Shown here one piece after another: positions 52,958-63,084 of a DNA stretch of 64,000 nt. Position 1 is the stretch's first letter, and each line of letters begins with the position of its first letter. This stretch comes from CAWJMN01 sp963844055 (GTDB lineage: Bacteria; Planctomycetota; Planctomycetia; Pirellulales; Pirellulaceae), in assembly GCA_963844055.1 (NCBI GenBank), contig CAWJMN010000002.1, positions 1 to 64,000 of the forward strand. The letters run 5' to 3'. The notes beneath the pieces were generated by a model. The model saw only the letters and a list, made by a program, of their open reading frames with translations. It was not told the origin of the DNA and searched no databases. A program made the position numbers and the translations under genes.

Positions 52958-54457
52958 TTAAATCAGGTCTGGCAAGCGGCCACCGTAGGCGGCATTGGGA
53001 GAGGTCAAGCTGTTGCCAAAAGAGTCCACCTTCGCACCCATACGGTGCAGCATTTCCACATAGAGATTGGCGGCAGGCGTATCTTTCTGAAAGTCGATTT
53101 GCCTGCCCGTCTTAAGCGTTCCTCCTGCCTTGCCAACAAGCAGCACCGGATAGTCCTTGGTCCCGTGACCGCCATCGGCCATGTAGGACGTGTACAGGAG
53201 CATCGTGTTATCAAGCAGGGAAGAACCACCTTCATCAATGGACTTTAGGGTTTTTACAAACTCTGCAAATAGCGACGTATACCACTCGTGAATTTGGCGG
53301 CAAGCCTCGCGTGCAATGGGGTCGGCATCTTCAGGACGACCAGCATTTCCCTGGTGCTCGAGGGTATGGCAGTGATGTTCGTACCCCACGGTAACAACAC
53401 CAGGAAACAGCGCATCGTCTGCACCGACGGCCAGGGTTATGACCCGGGTCGTATCCGTTTGGAAGGCCAAGGCCATGAGGTCCGACATGATACGAATATA
53501 TTCCCCATGCTTCTCAGGATCTCGATATACCTGATCACGGAACTTATGAAAGGGAATCGTTTTGTCTGGAAGTTGCGGGCTCACCAGTCGAGACGGCCCC
53601 TGGTCCAGTTCATCGGCACCCTCGATTCGCAGACGCTCTTCTATTCGCTCGATACGTGTTTCCATCGAGCGGACGGAACTCAAATACTGATCTAACTTTT
53701 GCTGATCAGTAGCGGCCAATCGCTTACGAAGGTCTTTCGCTTCCTGCAGCACGGCATCCACAACGCCACGCTGGTATGACTCCCCCGTATCGGAGGTGCG
53801 CACACTTTTTGCTGCCAAGGCAGACTGACGTCGCTGCCAGTTCGGAACAATGGCCTTCCGCCCACGAAACATCCGTTCAAACACCAAACGAGGATCGTCC
53901 TCATAGGGGACCTGTTCGTCGGATGATCGGAATGAATAGCGAGTCTCATGATTCGACAGACCAATTTCCATCGAAGGAAGAAACGTCTCTTCACCCGTCA
54001 CCTGAGAAGCAACTTGGTCAACGGAAACACCGGCGTAAATCTTACCGGCCACTTTCCCCACCTTGGGGGCGGCGGTCAAATGCTGAAAAGCACAAAACTC
54101 GTGGCCATTAAGGTTTTCATTTTGGCCGGAATGCGAAAGGTTATTTAGCAAAAGCAATTCGTCACGCGCGAAATCGAGACTTCGCAAGATGGAAGGGAGC
54201 GTGGTTAAGGGACCTGCTTCCTTTTGCCGCCATGATTCCAATACCGTGCCGCCAGTCACCGTAAAAATCCCCATTCGCAACGGAGGCTTCGCGGCCTGTT
54301 TTACACTTTCCCCTTCGGCCTTTGCTAGATGAGCTGCCCAGGACTCCAAAAACGGCAGAGCGAGAACCGCCCCTGCACCTCGCAAAACGTTTCGACGCGA
54401 TAACTTCCCATTCCAATTCGACAGGGAACGCTTCGAAGCTGAGTTGTCACGATGCAT
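52958..54457 (-). CDS. DUF1552 exported protein (Tat signal)
   Basis: The 499-residue protein carries a twin-arginine signal (LSRRNVLRGAGAVLALPFLE). The body matches DUF1552: MGIFTVTGGTVLESWRQ near the start, LNNLSHSGQNENLNGHEFCA, a long helix (LDQYLSSVRSMETRIERIEE), and at the end GSSLLDNTMLLYTSYMADGG and HGTKDYPVLLVGKAGG. These proteins, sulfatase-like in fold, are nearly always next to DUF1592-type cytochrome proteins, as here. The pair is abundant in planctomycetes and is thought to take part in polysaccharide breakdown, without a proven reaction. Confidence 0.92.
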   Translation of the reverse strand: MHRDNSASKRSLSNWNGKLSRRNVLRGAGAVLALPFLESWAAHLAKAEGESVKQAAKPPLRMGIFTVTGGTVLESWRQKEAGPLTTLPSILRSLDFARDELLLLNNLSHSGQNENLNGHEFCAFQHLTAAPKVGKVAGKIYAGVSVDQVASQVTGEETFLPSMEIGLSNHETRYSFRSSDEQVPYEDDPRLVFERMFRGRKAIVPNWQRRQSALAAKSVRTSDTGESYQRGVVDAVLQEAKDLRKRLAATDQQKLDQYLSSVRSMETRIERIEERLRIEGADELDQGPSRLVSPQLPDKTIPFHKFRDQVYRDPEKHGEYIRIMSDLMALAFQTDTTRVITLAVGADDALFPGVVTVGYEHHCHTLEHQGNAGRPEDADPIAREACRQIHEWYTSLFAEFVKTLKSIDEGGSSLLDNTMLLYTSYMADGGHGTKDYPVLLVGKAGGTLKTGRQIDFQKDTPAANLYVEMLHRMGAKVDSFGNSLTSPNAAYGGRLPDLI

Positions 54458-54568
54458 GATAGTAAAGGCCCTAGGGAAATCTTCTCAAACCTGCTTAAAC
54501 CATCTTACTTGGCTTTGTCGTCGCAAAATACCAGCCCGCGATGTGAGGTCTATCGCGTCAAAACCCGT

Positions 54569-56536
54569 CTATTTACTCTCTTCGACACTGGCAGTACGGC
54601 GTTTACGAAACGGAACGCTCAAAACCACTTCTTCCACCAGAGTCGAGAAACGATAGTCGTGCGCCTTTAAAGAAGTGGCCGCTTCACGAACCGCGCAATC
54701 ATCAAAATACTCAAGTTCACGGCCAATGGCATACACCAAAAGCTTTTCCACGAGGTTGCGTGCAAAATCATCCTGTCGCTTTTGGAGAACCTGCTTCAGA
54801 CCACCCACCCCCTGAAACGTTTCGCCACTGGGTAGAGTTCCAGATACATCCAACTGCACCTCGGGCGAGTTCTCACGCCAAATGCCAATCGCATTGTAGT
54901 TATCCAGGGCAAAGCCAAGCGGATCAATCTTACGATGGCAGCCTGCGCAGGATGCCTGGACGGCGTGCTGCGCCAGCTGATCACGTAAACTACGAACCTC
55001 TTTCTTTTCACCAGGACGGACTTCGGGAAGAGCACTTACATTTGGCGGAGGAGGAGGGGGCGGCTCCCCCAGAACAACCTCTAACACATATTTGCCACGC
55101 TGCGTGGGACTGGTTCGAAAGGTGTGGGACGTAAGCGCTAGTACTCCCCCCATTCCTAGCAGTCCACCGCGATGATCCTCTTGGCGGAGCGTCACCCTTC
55201 GAAACTCTCCTCCCTTCACATCAGGAATCCCATAGTGGGTGGCGAGTGTTTCGTTAACGTAGGTATAGTCTGCGTCAAGCAACTCCAAGATGCTCCGATC
55301 TTCGATTCGGAGTTTATCCCAAAAGGTCAAAACCTCTTCACGCATCGCTTGCTTCAATTGCCCCGTAAACGTAGGGAAGAATTCGGTACTTGGACGAGCC
55401 CGATCAAGCTTTCGCAGTTGCAACCACTGTGCAGCAAAATTTCCGGTAAGCGCATACGCCCGGCGATCGGCGAGCATCCGTTTAACCTGCTCCCTCAATA
55501 CCACTGGATCTTGCAGGTCCTGCTCTTCGGCTACACGAAGCAGCTCATCATCTGGCATGCTGGACCACAGGAAGTAAGAAAGCCGCACTGCCAATTCAAA
55601 ATCGTCGACATTTGCACCGGTCTCCCCTTTCTCCCCTGTCCGGTCCTCTTCAATTCGAAACAAAAAGCGAGGCGAAAGCAGCGCAGGCTTTACGGCCGCT
55701 TGAATTGCTTTTTCAAATGACTCCCCCTTTTCAATTGCTTGATCGAAAAAGTGAAGCAGGCGGTCCTGATCTTCTGGTGTCGGAGCGCGGCGATAGGCCC
55801 GACGCGCCAGCCGCGTTAGGATTTTCTTCGCTGCATCCTTTGGTGTAGTCTTGTCATCGGGAAGAACAATAAACAGTGCCTTTCGAGCTCGTTCGCCATT
55901 GCCATCCTGGGCAAACACCGCATCAACGCTCTTATCTGCTGCTGCAAAGTACTTTTCCAACAAACTCTGTGTCAGTGGAAGTCCCGCCGCCAGGTTCTCG
56001 AAGCTGTCCCCGCCTCCATCTTCTGCCATGCCTACCGCAGATCCAACATCCAAATTCAGGCTGAGCAAATCTCGAACGGTATTGTTGAACTCCGTCCTCG
56101 TAAGTCGCCGAAAAGGGGCCGGCCCAGGATCACGCCGTTCCGGCTCCGAACAATGGATGTATTCGGACGCAAATCGCATCCAATTAACAAGCTTCTTACG
56201 GTCTTCTGGAAGTAACGGCTTGGCTCCCTCGGGCGGCATCTCTCCCGCCTCGATGCGTTGCAGCGAGCGTTTCCACAAGGACCGCCAACGCAAAAGATCT
56301 TCGCCAGACTTAATGCGAGCAAAGCTAACGCCCCCCTCTTGCTCCGTGCTGCCGTGGCAATCGGCGCAGTGAGATTGAAGCAACGGCTGAATCTGCTCGG
56401 GAAATTCGCCAATCTGTACCGGCAGGTCGTCCCCTAGCACTTGCACAGGTATTATCAGAATGCACCCAACCATTGCCCAGGCCAACCCATGTAACAAGGT
56501 GGCAATCCGTGCCATTGGCGTATTCAAGCAGGGCAT
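54569..56536 (-). CDS. DUF1592/DUF1588/DUF1585 cytochrome-like protein
   Basis: From MPCLNTPMARIATLLHGLAW (an ATG at 56515 is the other candidate) the exported protein has one N-terminal heme-c site (LLQSHCADCHGSTEQEGGVS), then the planctomycete PSD series: DUF1587 (FRRLTRTEFNNTVRDLLSLN), DUF1595 and DUF1592 (VRLSYFLWSSMPDDELLRVA), DUF1588 (RGGLLGMGGVLALTSHTFRT) and DUF1585 at the end. A second CxxCH (QASCAGCHRKIDPLGF) is in the DUF1588 region. It is 111 bp upstream of its DUF1552 partner on the same strand. Electron transfer at the cell envelope is likely. Confidence 0.9.
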   Translation of the reverse strand: MPCLNTPMARIATLLHGLAWAMVGCILIIPVQVLGDDLPVQIGEFPEQIQPLLQSHCADCHGSTEQEGGVSFARIKSGEDLLRWRSLWKRSLQRIEAGEMPPEGAKPLLPEDRKKLVNWMRFASEYIHCSEPERRDPGPAPFRRLTRTEFNNTVRDLLSLNLDVGSAVGMAEDGGGDSFENLAAGLPLTQSLLEKYFAAADKSVDAVFAQDGNGERARKALFIVLPDDKTTPKDAAKKILTRLARRAYRRAPTPEDQDRLLHFFDQAIEKGESFEKAIQAAVKPALLSPRFLFRIEEDRTGEKGETGANVDDFELAVRLSYFLWSSMPDDELLRVAEEQDLQDPVVLREQVKRMLADRRAYALTGNFAAQWLQLRKLDRARPSTEFFPTFTGQLKQAMREEVLTFWDKLRIEDRSILELLDADYTYVNETLATHYGIPDVKGGEFRRVTLRQEDHRGGLLGMGGVLALTSHTFRTSPTQRGKYVLEVVLGEPPPPPPPNVSALPEVRPGEKKEVRSLRDQLAQHAVQASCAGCHRKIDPLGFALDNYNAIGIWRENSPEVQLDVSGTLPSGETFQGVGGLKQVLQKRQDDFARNLVEKLLVYAIGRELEYFDDCAVREAATSLKAHDYRFSTLVEEVVLSVPFRKRRTASVEESK

Positions 56537-56762
56537 GAGCACACAATCATCTAAACCGAGAAAGAAAAGGTCAACTGCCAATGGCATCCCCAGGAACAAA
56601 CCTTAGGTGGCTGGTGTCTTAGTATATTCTGATCCCCCGCCTCCATCAATTTAGCTGTCCGCCATTCGCGAAGGCCTCCATCGAAGAAAGCCGCTATTCA
56701 GGCCAGAAGCTCAAGAAAGCTAACTACGAATGTATGTAGCCCCACTTTCGCGAACATAGCGC

Positions 56763-56801
56763 AAAAAAAGCGAAGACCCTTCCGAGGAAAGAGCCTCCGC
56801 G
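56763..56801 (-). terminator. Intrinsic terminator after the BBP7-like gene
   Basis: On the minus strand a G+C-rich stem (CGGAGGCTCTTTCC against GGAAGGGTCTTCG with G-T pairs and one mismatch) is followed by CTTTTTTTGCG. It begins about 38 bp after the stop of the barrel protein gene. Confidence 0.7.
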
Positions 56802-56838
56802 AGTTCCGCATCTAATACAGCCAACGCCACCGAGTCTC

Positions 56839-57930
56839 CTACCAGTTCAAGCCGCAGCCCAAGACCGCACCAAAAAGGCGAGCTTCACCCAGGTCGGCCG
56901 ATGAAAAAGAGTTGGTGGTCAATTCACCAATTGTGCCACCAAAGCCGGCACCACCGGTGGGCGGTCCATTCAGTTTCCAATATTGGCATTCGAACGCACT
57001 GCGGAAGAAGGCCGTAGCAGGAATACAGCGCAGTTCAAAGTCCCACTGCACGCCAAGCTGCATCTCCACAATGTTCGCGGTCGCATCGGCATTATTACGC
57101 GTTACCGTTGCAGCACCGACAAGCGGCGCACTTGGCGAAGAAGCAACCGTACCAGCAACACGCCCAAAAGAATCGGTATGCCCCCACATGTAGGAACCAC
57201 GTCCGCTTACAAACAGGCTGGCGCAGGTATTGCCAATGCTACGACGGCCAGTCAGCCCCGTTGTTAATCCAGTTCCATCAAAGGATGAGCCATTGGATAG
57301 CAAGAGGTTGATGAAATTACCCGTCGTAAAAACGCCAAAGGTTGTGCTGGACGCAAAAGAATTATAGGAAGCATGCCTAGCCCCCAGTATGCCGTCGACC
57401 TTCCAAACACCTGGAGTAAAACGGCGTACCGCTTCCAGATCAAACGTATAAAGTTCAACCGAGTTTAAGTCGTATCGAGTTGCAAAATTGGTCCCCACAT
57501 CGGCAATGGCTGGGTTTGACCGGGGCGGCTGATTCACAGACCCTTCCAACTGCCAATAGCGAGCTTGAACACTCCAGCGCTCACCTATCTGTCGCCCTAC
57601 CCAAAACCGCGGTGCGTAGGTGAAGTTATCAAAGCCGGAATTGCGTGTCGATGCAGTGGCCACACCCGGTGCTGTCGTATCCGAAAACGAGGCGGTAATC
57701 ACACCACCGGTGGGAGCCTTCACGCTTACCATTGTGATTTCAGACCCGGCGTACCATTTGCCGTCGGGAACCGTCCCATCTACCGTGTAATCCATGAGCG
57801 ATGGATCAGCAGGATCAGCGACGATCTGTTCCATGCCAGAAACATCTAGCAGATCATTTCCTCGGCAGAAGGGGCTAAAGGCGGAGGTAAACGCCAAAAC
57901 CGCAGCCGCAACCAATCCATTGGTTTTCAT
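56839..57930 (-). CDS. BBP7-like outer-membrane beta-barrel protein
   Basis: Starting at MKTNGLVAAAVLAFTSAF the 363-residue protein has a signal peptide. Its strands alternate aromatic and polar residues, with blocks such as FTYAPRFWVGRQIGERWSVQ, ARYWQLEGSV, VELYTFDLEAVRRF and MQLGVQWDFELRCIPATAFF, and it ends LFGAVLGCGLNW, a barrel-type end. The spaced ARYW and QYWK words match the planctomycete BBP7 / Lpg1974-like barrel family. The usual role is an outer-membrane pore or surface protein. Confidence 0.82.
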   Translation of the reverse strand: MKTNGLVAAAVLAFTSAFSPFCRGNDLLDVSGMEQIVADPADPSLMDYTVDGTVPDGKWYAGSEITMVSVKAPTGGVITASFSDTTAPGVATASTRNSGFDNFTYAPRFWVGRQIGERWSVQARYWQLEGSVNQPPRSNPAIADVGTNFATRYDLNSVELYTFDLEAVRRFTPGVWKVDGILGARHASYNSFASSTTFGVFTTGNFINLLLSNGSSFDGTGLTTGLTGRRSIGNTCASLFVSGRGSYMWGHTDSFGRVAGTVASSPSAPLVGAATVTRNNADATANIVEMQLGVQWDFELRCIPATAFFRSAFECQYWKLNGPPTGGAGFGGTIGELTTNSFSSADLGEARLFGAVLGCGLNW

Positions 57931-58405
57931 GGCAAGTCTCGCTATCCAGCAGGATATCAAACGGAGTCACGCCATCCATGGCAAGTGACAGTACTTGAAG
58001 ATGCCAACCCTATAAGGCCGGCAAATACAGTTACCGTTAGAATCGGCCTGAATTGCGGAAGAACGTATCAATAGCTTGGCTAAGCTCACAGGGCCGTTAA
58101 ACGCTACAGGTAGTCCGCCATAAGCGACTCGTTTTTTTACCTTTTTTCATAACACCTATTTTTCTAGAGGAATATCGCAACTCGCTGACAACCCTGCAGA
58201 TATGCACATAAACCATCGGTGTATTGTGGTAGCGAGTCTCGTGGCAATTATCCTCAAAAAACATTCCCGCATACCCACGCTGGCTACCAAAACCGAGGCG
58301 ATTTTTTCAGTACCTGGAATTGCAATCCGATTGATAGAAATTCAAACGGGTTGCACATTTGCCAAAACCGGTTGAAAGCCGTAAGCACCTAGGACCTGCC
58401 TTCGG
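57931..58405. other. Intergenic region, nothing recognised
   Basis: Upstream region of the barrel gene and downstream region of the AraC-type gene. It is moderately A+T-rich; I found no gene or clear terminator. Confidence 0.4.
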
Positions 58406-59167
58406 TCATCTGCGACGACGATCCAGCGACGGTCGTTGATGCTCGCGCCGATATTCCGAAGGCGATAGTCCCATGATCTGCCTAAAACAACGGGCCAAAT
58501 GGGCATGATCGTGAAACCCAGCCTCTAGCGCAATGGCCGCAATCGGCTCGTTCGTCTGCGCGAGCCGCCGACAAGCGCTTTCCACACGAACTCGTAATAG
58601 GTACTGCCGCGGCGAAGTTCCAAAGCACTTGCGAAACGTTCGATCAAACTGGCTCACTGACAAATCCATCATACGGGCTAGGTCAAGGCTGGAGATTGTC
58701 TCGTGCGGCCGAGAATGAATATACTCCATCACTTGGCCAAACTTTTTGATCGCCTCAGGACGCTCTCGCACCTGCTCCGTCAATCGCGAAAAGCCAGCAA
58801 TACCAATCACTCTCCCTTTTTCATCACGCAAGGGGATCTTGCTAGTCATCACCAGACGCGGCGATCCCTCTGCCTCTGGCGCACTTTCTACGCGATTGAT
58901 AATTGGCAGCCCACTCTGCATCACTTCGCGATCGTCGCGCATGTATTCTTCAGCGCGACGCTTAGGGAAGAAATCCAAATCGGTTTTGCCAATCGCATCA
59001 CGCTCCGATGGTACTCCGCAGAATTCGCAACCCCGCTGATTGAGGGCCACAAATCGCCCCTTACCATCCTTGATAAAGAACGAAATGTCTGGCATCAGCC
59101 CTAGCAGCGGGACCAACTGGCTGCCGCTAACTCGCCGCAAAAAGGATTGTTGATATCGCGCTTTCAT
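58406..59167 (-). CDS. AraC-family regulator with PAS sensor
   Basis: From MKARYQQSFLRRVSGSQ the protein has 253 residues; a longer frame to 59206 is less likely. Residues 20-130 form a PAS-like domain (ISFFIKDGKGRFVALNQRGC, IGKTDLDFFPKRRAEEY, IPLRDEKGRVIGIAGFSRL). Residues 150-245 are two AraC helix-turn-helix units (ISSLDLARMMDLSVSQFDRT, IAAIALEAGFHDHAHLARCF). It is transcribed away from the PSD1 cytochrome gene with a 74-bp gap and probably controls it. In planctomycetes this regulator type commonly sits beside PSD1/DUF1501 pairs. Confidence 0.9.
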   Translation of the reverse strand: MKARYQQSFLRRVSGSQLVPLLGLMPDISFFIKDGKGRFVALNQRGCEFCGVPSERDAIGKTDLDFFPKRRAEEYMRDDREVMQSGLPIINRVESAPEAEGSPRLVMTSKIPLRDEKGRVIGIAGFSRLTEQVRERPEAIKKFGQVMEYIHSRPHETISSLDLARMMDLSVSQFDRTFRKCFGTSPRQYLLRVRVESACRRLAQTNEPIAAIALEAGFHDHAHLARCFRQIMGLSPSEYRREHQRPSLDRRRR

Positions 59168-59241
59168 GATGCGCGGATTATACAATCTTTTAAACCGTTT
59201 TTGCAAGACGCAGCAAGCTCAAGCCGCTAAACTGAACCGCT

Positions 59242-61524
59242 ATGAAACACTTCATGCAAATCTCCATGGACTTAATCGCGCGCTGCCTTCCGCTCTTGGG
59301 CATCTGCGTGGCTTTTTCTCATCAAGCGGTCATCGCTATCGAACCGGAGCTAGAGTTCAACCGCGACATCCGCCCAATCCTTTCCGACAAGTGCTTTGCT
59401 TGTCATGGCTTTGACGCCAAACATCGTAAGGCGGCACTTCGTCTCGACACCGCGGAAGGAGCCCATGGCACGGGCGAAAGCGGAGCTGTGGTCATTAAGC
59501 CCAACGACCTCGCAGGAAGTGAGCTTTGGCGGCGAATTCAAAGTGAAGATGCCAACCAAAAGATGCCTCCGGCGGATTCACAAAAACAGCTTTCCGACAA
59601 AGAAAAAGAAACGATCCGGCGTTGGATTGAGCAAGGGGCCAAATACCAAAAACATTGGGCCTTCGAGCCTCCCGTACGGCCCAACCTGCCGGATTCGTCC
59701 GTTTCCAATCCGATAGATGCCTTCATTGTCGCCCGCCTCAAACATGAGATGCTCACGCTTTCGCCCGAGGCCGATCGAGAAACCCTCCTACGTCGACTTT
59801 CGTTAGACCTCACCGGCCTGCCCCCTTCTCCTCAAGAGGTTGATGCGTTCCTCGAAGACAAATCACCAAACGCCTATGAGAAGCAGGTAGAACGCTTACT
59901 AGCCTCACCCAACTATGGTGAACGGATGGCCGCGATTTGGCTGGATGTGGCACGCTACGGCGACACCAATGGTTACCTGCACGACATTCAACGCACAGGC
60001 TGGCCTTGGCGTGACTTGGTGATTCGTGCCTTCAATGAAGACATGCCCTTTGACCAGTTCGTAGTGCAACAGATTGCTGGCGACATGCTCCCCTCCGCAA
60101 CGCCAGAGCAAACCCTCGCGACTGCTTTCTGCCGCAATCACCTCATCACCACCGAAGGGGGAACCATCGCAGCCGAGTACCTCAATGAATACGCGGCCGA
60201 CCGAGTTCAAGCCTTTGGCACCGCATTCCTGGGATTAAGCTTCAATTGCTGCCGCTGTCACGACCACAAGTTTGATCCCCTAACGCAAGAGGACTTCTAC
60301 AGTCTGCAATCCTATTTCAATTCAATCACCGAAAAGCATTCGGAAAACGATTCCTCCGCAGCCTATCCTCCAGTGATCGAAATTGCCTCACCACTCCACC
60401 CCAACGGCGATAAGGTGAAAGTGATGGTCATGCAAGAGGCAGCAGCACCAACGCCTACCTTTGTCTTGTCGCGAGGTGAATACGACAAGGCTGATAAAGC
60501 TCGGCCGGTCACTCGACGCACACCACAAATCCTTGGTCAACCTGCAAGTGATGCACCACCGAACCGTCTCGGCCTCGCGCAGTGGCTCACCGCCAAAGAA
60601 AACCCTTTGCTTGCCCGTGTAACTGTCAATCGCCTTTGGCAACGCATCTTTGGTATTGGCCTGGTAAAATCCGTGGATGACTTTGGCGTTCAAGGAGAAT
60701 ATCCAAGCCATCCCGAACTACTTGACTACCTTGCCATTGAATTTCGCGATGGCAATGACAACGCCAAAGCCTGGAGCACAAAGCATATCCTGCGTTTGAT
60801 CGTGACAAGTTCTACCTACCGCCAAGCCTCTAAAGTTCGCGCCGACCTAATGGCCAAGGACCCCGACAATCGCCTGCTTGGTCGCTTCCCGCGTCAGCGG
60901 CTGAGTGCGGAAGAGATCCGGGATCAAGCCCTTTTTGCTGCCGGCATCCTTTCGCCTAAACTAGGCGGCCCTCCCGTGTTCCCTTATCAACCTGCTGGCC
61001 TTTGGGAGGAACGGGCTAATGAGGGGAGTAACACCAAGGTCTACAAGCGTAGCGAAGGGGAAGCCTTGTTCCGACGCAGCCTGTACACCTTTTGGAAACG
61101 AACCTGTCCGCCACCCATCATGAGCGTGTTCGATACACCCGATCGCACATCCTGTTCGGTTCGCCGGGTTTCGACCAACACTCCGCTTCAAGCACTCGCC
61201 ACTCTCAATGACGAGCAGTTCCTAGAGTGTGCTCGGCTCCTCGCAACTCGAACAATGCAGGAATCGGATGCAACTCCCCAAAGGTTAACGATCCTCTTCC
61301 GCCGAGCTACTGGGAGAACACCCACCGATGCAGACTTACGCATTCTGCAAACGGGCCTGGATGAACTTCTTGTCCGCTATCGGGCAGCCCCTGAAGAAGC
61401 AGCCACGCTCTTAAAACAAGGCGTAAGCCCAGTTCCAGAAAACCTCGACAAGGCGGAACTTGCTGCCTGGATGCTGGTAGCCAATGCCGTCCTCAATCTT
61501 GATGAAACCTTGATGCGTGACTAA
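59242..61524 (+). CDS. PSD1 / DUF1549-DUF1553 cytochrome-like protein
   Basis: The 760-residue exported protein has a CxxCH site near the N-terminus (ILSDKCFACHGFDAKHRKAA) and a PSD1 cytochrome domain ending IRRWIEQGAKYQKHWAFEPP. DUF1549 follows (LLRRLSLDLTGLPPSPQEVD ... FLGLSFNCCRCHDHKFDPLT with a second C-x2-CH), then DUF1553 (NRLGLAQWLTAKENPLLARV ... RVSTNTPLQALATLNDEQFL). It is partnered by the DUF1501 gene 26 bp downstream. The pair is among the most duplicated in planctomycetes and is thought to act in carbon-polymer degradation. Confidence 0.94.
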   Translation: MKHFMQISMDLIARCLPLLGICVAFSHQAVIAIEPELEFNRDIRPILSDKCFACHGFDAKHRKAALRLDTAEGAHGTGESGAVVIKPNDLAGSELWRRIQSEDANQKMPPADSQKQLSDKEKETIRRWIEQGAKYQKHWAFEPPVRPNLPDSSVSNPIDAFIVARLKHEMLTLSPEADRETLLRRLSLDLTGLPPSPQEVDAFLEDKSPNAYEKQVERLLASPNYGERMAAIWLDVARYGDTNGYLHDIQRTGWPWRDLVIRAFNEDMPFDQFVVQQIAGDMLPSATPEQTLATAFCRNHLITTEGGTIAAEYLNEYAADRVQAFGTAFLGLSFNCCRCHDHKFDPLTQEDFYSLQSYFNSITEKHSENDSSAAYPPVIEIASPLHPNGDKVKVMVMQEAAAPTPTFVLSRGEYDKADKARPVTRRTPQILGQPASDAPPNRLGLAQWLTAKENPLLARVTVNRLWQRIFGIGLVKSVDDFGVQGEYPSHPELLDYLAIEFRDGNDNAKAWSTKHILRLIVTSSTYRQASKVRADLMAKDPDNRLLGRFPRQRLSAEEIRDQALFAAGILSPKLGGPPVFPYQPAGLWEERANEGSNTKVYKRSEGEALFRRSLYTFWKRTCPPPIMSVFDTPDRTSCSVRRVSTNTPLQALATLNDEQFLECARLLATRTMQESDATPQRLTILFRRATGRTPTDADLRILQTGLDELLVRYRAAPEEAATLLKQGVSPVPENLDKAELAAWMLVANAVLNLDETLMRD

Positions 61525-61550
61525 CGCTCTCTCCAGACGACCCAATAACC

Positions 61551-63021
61551 ATGCAACCTCTTCACGACTACTTGTTCAATCTCAATCGGCGCCAACTCCT
61601 GCGCAGCACCGCTGCCGGAGGCCTGGGGTTGCTTGGCACGACCGCCTTCCAGCAATTGATGGCGGACGAGGCCCCCAAAGCAACGCCGGAGCCGGTAAAG
61701 GGATTGCCCGGCCTACCTCACTTTGCACCCAAAGCCAAGCGAGTAATCTACCTCTATCAAGAAGGCGCTCCCTCGCAGCTTGACACCTACGACTACAAAC
61801 CAGACCTGACAGCCCTCTTCGACAAAGACCTCCCGGCATCTGTGCGCGGTTCCCAGCGACTGACCGGCATGACCAGCGGAATGTCACGCTTCCCCATCGC
61901 TCCCTCGATGTTCAAATTCAATAAGCACGACAATGCGGAAGGGGGACTCTGGCTTTCCGAACTGCTGAGTCGGACTGGAGAGGTGGCGAAAGAGATTTGC
62001 GTGGTCAAGTCAATGATGACCGAGCAAATCAACCATGGCCCTGGCATCACCTTCATGCAAACCGGACATCAACTGCCTGGCCGCCCTTCCGTCGGTGCAT
62101 GGCTCTCTTACGGCCTAGGGAGCGCCAATCGGGACCTACCATCTTTCGTCGTAATGATTAGCCAAGGTCGTGGACAGATGCAGGCCTTGTTTTCCCATTT
62201 ATGGGGTGCCGGCTTTTTACCGGGGGAACATCAGGGGGTTCAATTCCGTGCTGGAAGTGATTCCGTATTGTTCCTCAATGACCCTGCGGGAATGCGGCGC
62301 GATGATCGTCGCAAAGTATTGGACATGATCGGCGCCCTGAATCAGCAACAAGCCGAAAAAAGTGGCGATAGCGAAGTGCTTGCGCGAATTGCGCAGTACG
62401 AAATGGCCTATCGGATGCAGATGAGCGTCCCCGAACTGACCGACTTACGCAGCGAGACGGCCGCCACGCTCGAGATGTACGGCCCTGATGTTAACAAGCC
62501 CGGAACCTATGCCTATAACTGCCTGATGGCCCGCCGCATGGCCGAGCGGGGCGTCCGTTTTATTCAGTTGTATCACCGTGGCTGGGACCATCATGGAAGC
62601 GTCCCCAAAGACCTTCCGATGCAATGCCAAGATGTTGACCAAGCTCAATCCGCACTGCTCAAAGACCTTCGTCAACGAGGACTGCTGGACGATACCCTTG
62701 TAGTTTGGGGCGGCGAATTTGGCCGTACCGTTTATTGCCAAGGCAATCTCGCACCCACCCAGTACGGCCGAGACCACCATCCACGTTGCTTTAGCATCTG
62801 GCTGAGCTGGCGGCGGCATCAAGCCAGGCATATCCTACGGCCAAACGGATGAGTTTTCCTACAATATCGCCGAGAACCCCGTCTCCGCCCACGACCTGCA
62901 TGCCACCATGCTGCACTGCTTAGGCATCGACCATCAGCGATTTACCTACAAATCCCAAGGACTCGATTTCAAGCTAACGGGTGTTGAACCCTCACGAGTC
63001 ATCAAGGAGATCCTGGCATAG
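61551..63021 (+). pseudogene. DUF1501 gene with a one-base frameshift
   Basis: The frame from 61551 encodes a Tat-signal-bearing DUF1501 protein (NRRQLLRSTAAGGLGLLGTT; VIYLYQEGAPSQLDTYDYKP; MMTEQINHGPGITFMQTGHQ; VVWGGEFGRTVYCQGN). It ends prematurely at 62852 in non-family residues. Removing one base (A at 62805, in GGCTGAGCTGGC) restores FSIWLAGGGIKPGISYGQTD and the normal end (LHATMLHCLGIDHQRFTYKS), with a stop at 63021. The gene may be a fresh pseudogene or the base may be a sequencing error. Confidence 0.9.
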
Positions 63022-63084
63022 TCCACTCCGATCGGCCTGATAGGCAACCTTCCAGCAGGCTTGGCGGTGATGCGACCAAGCCTC

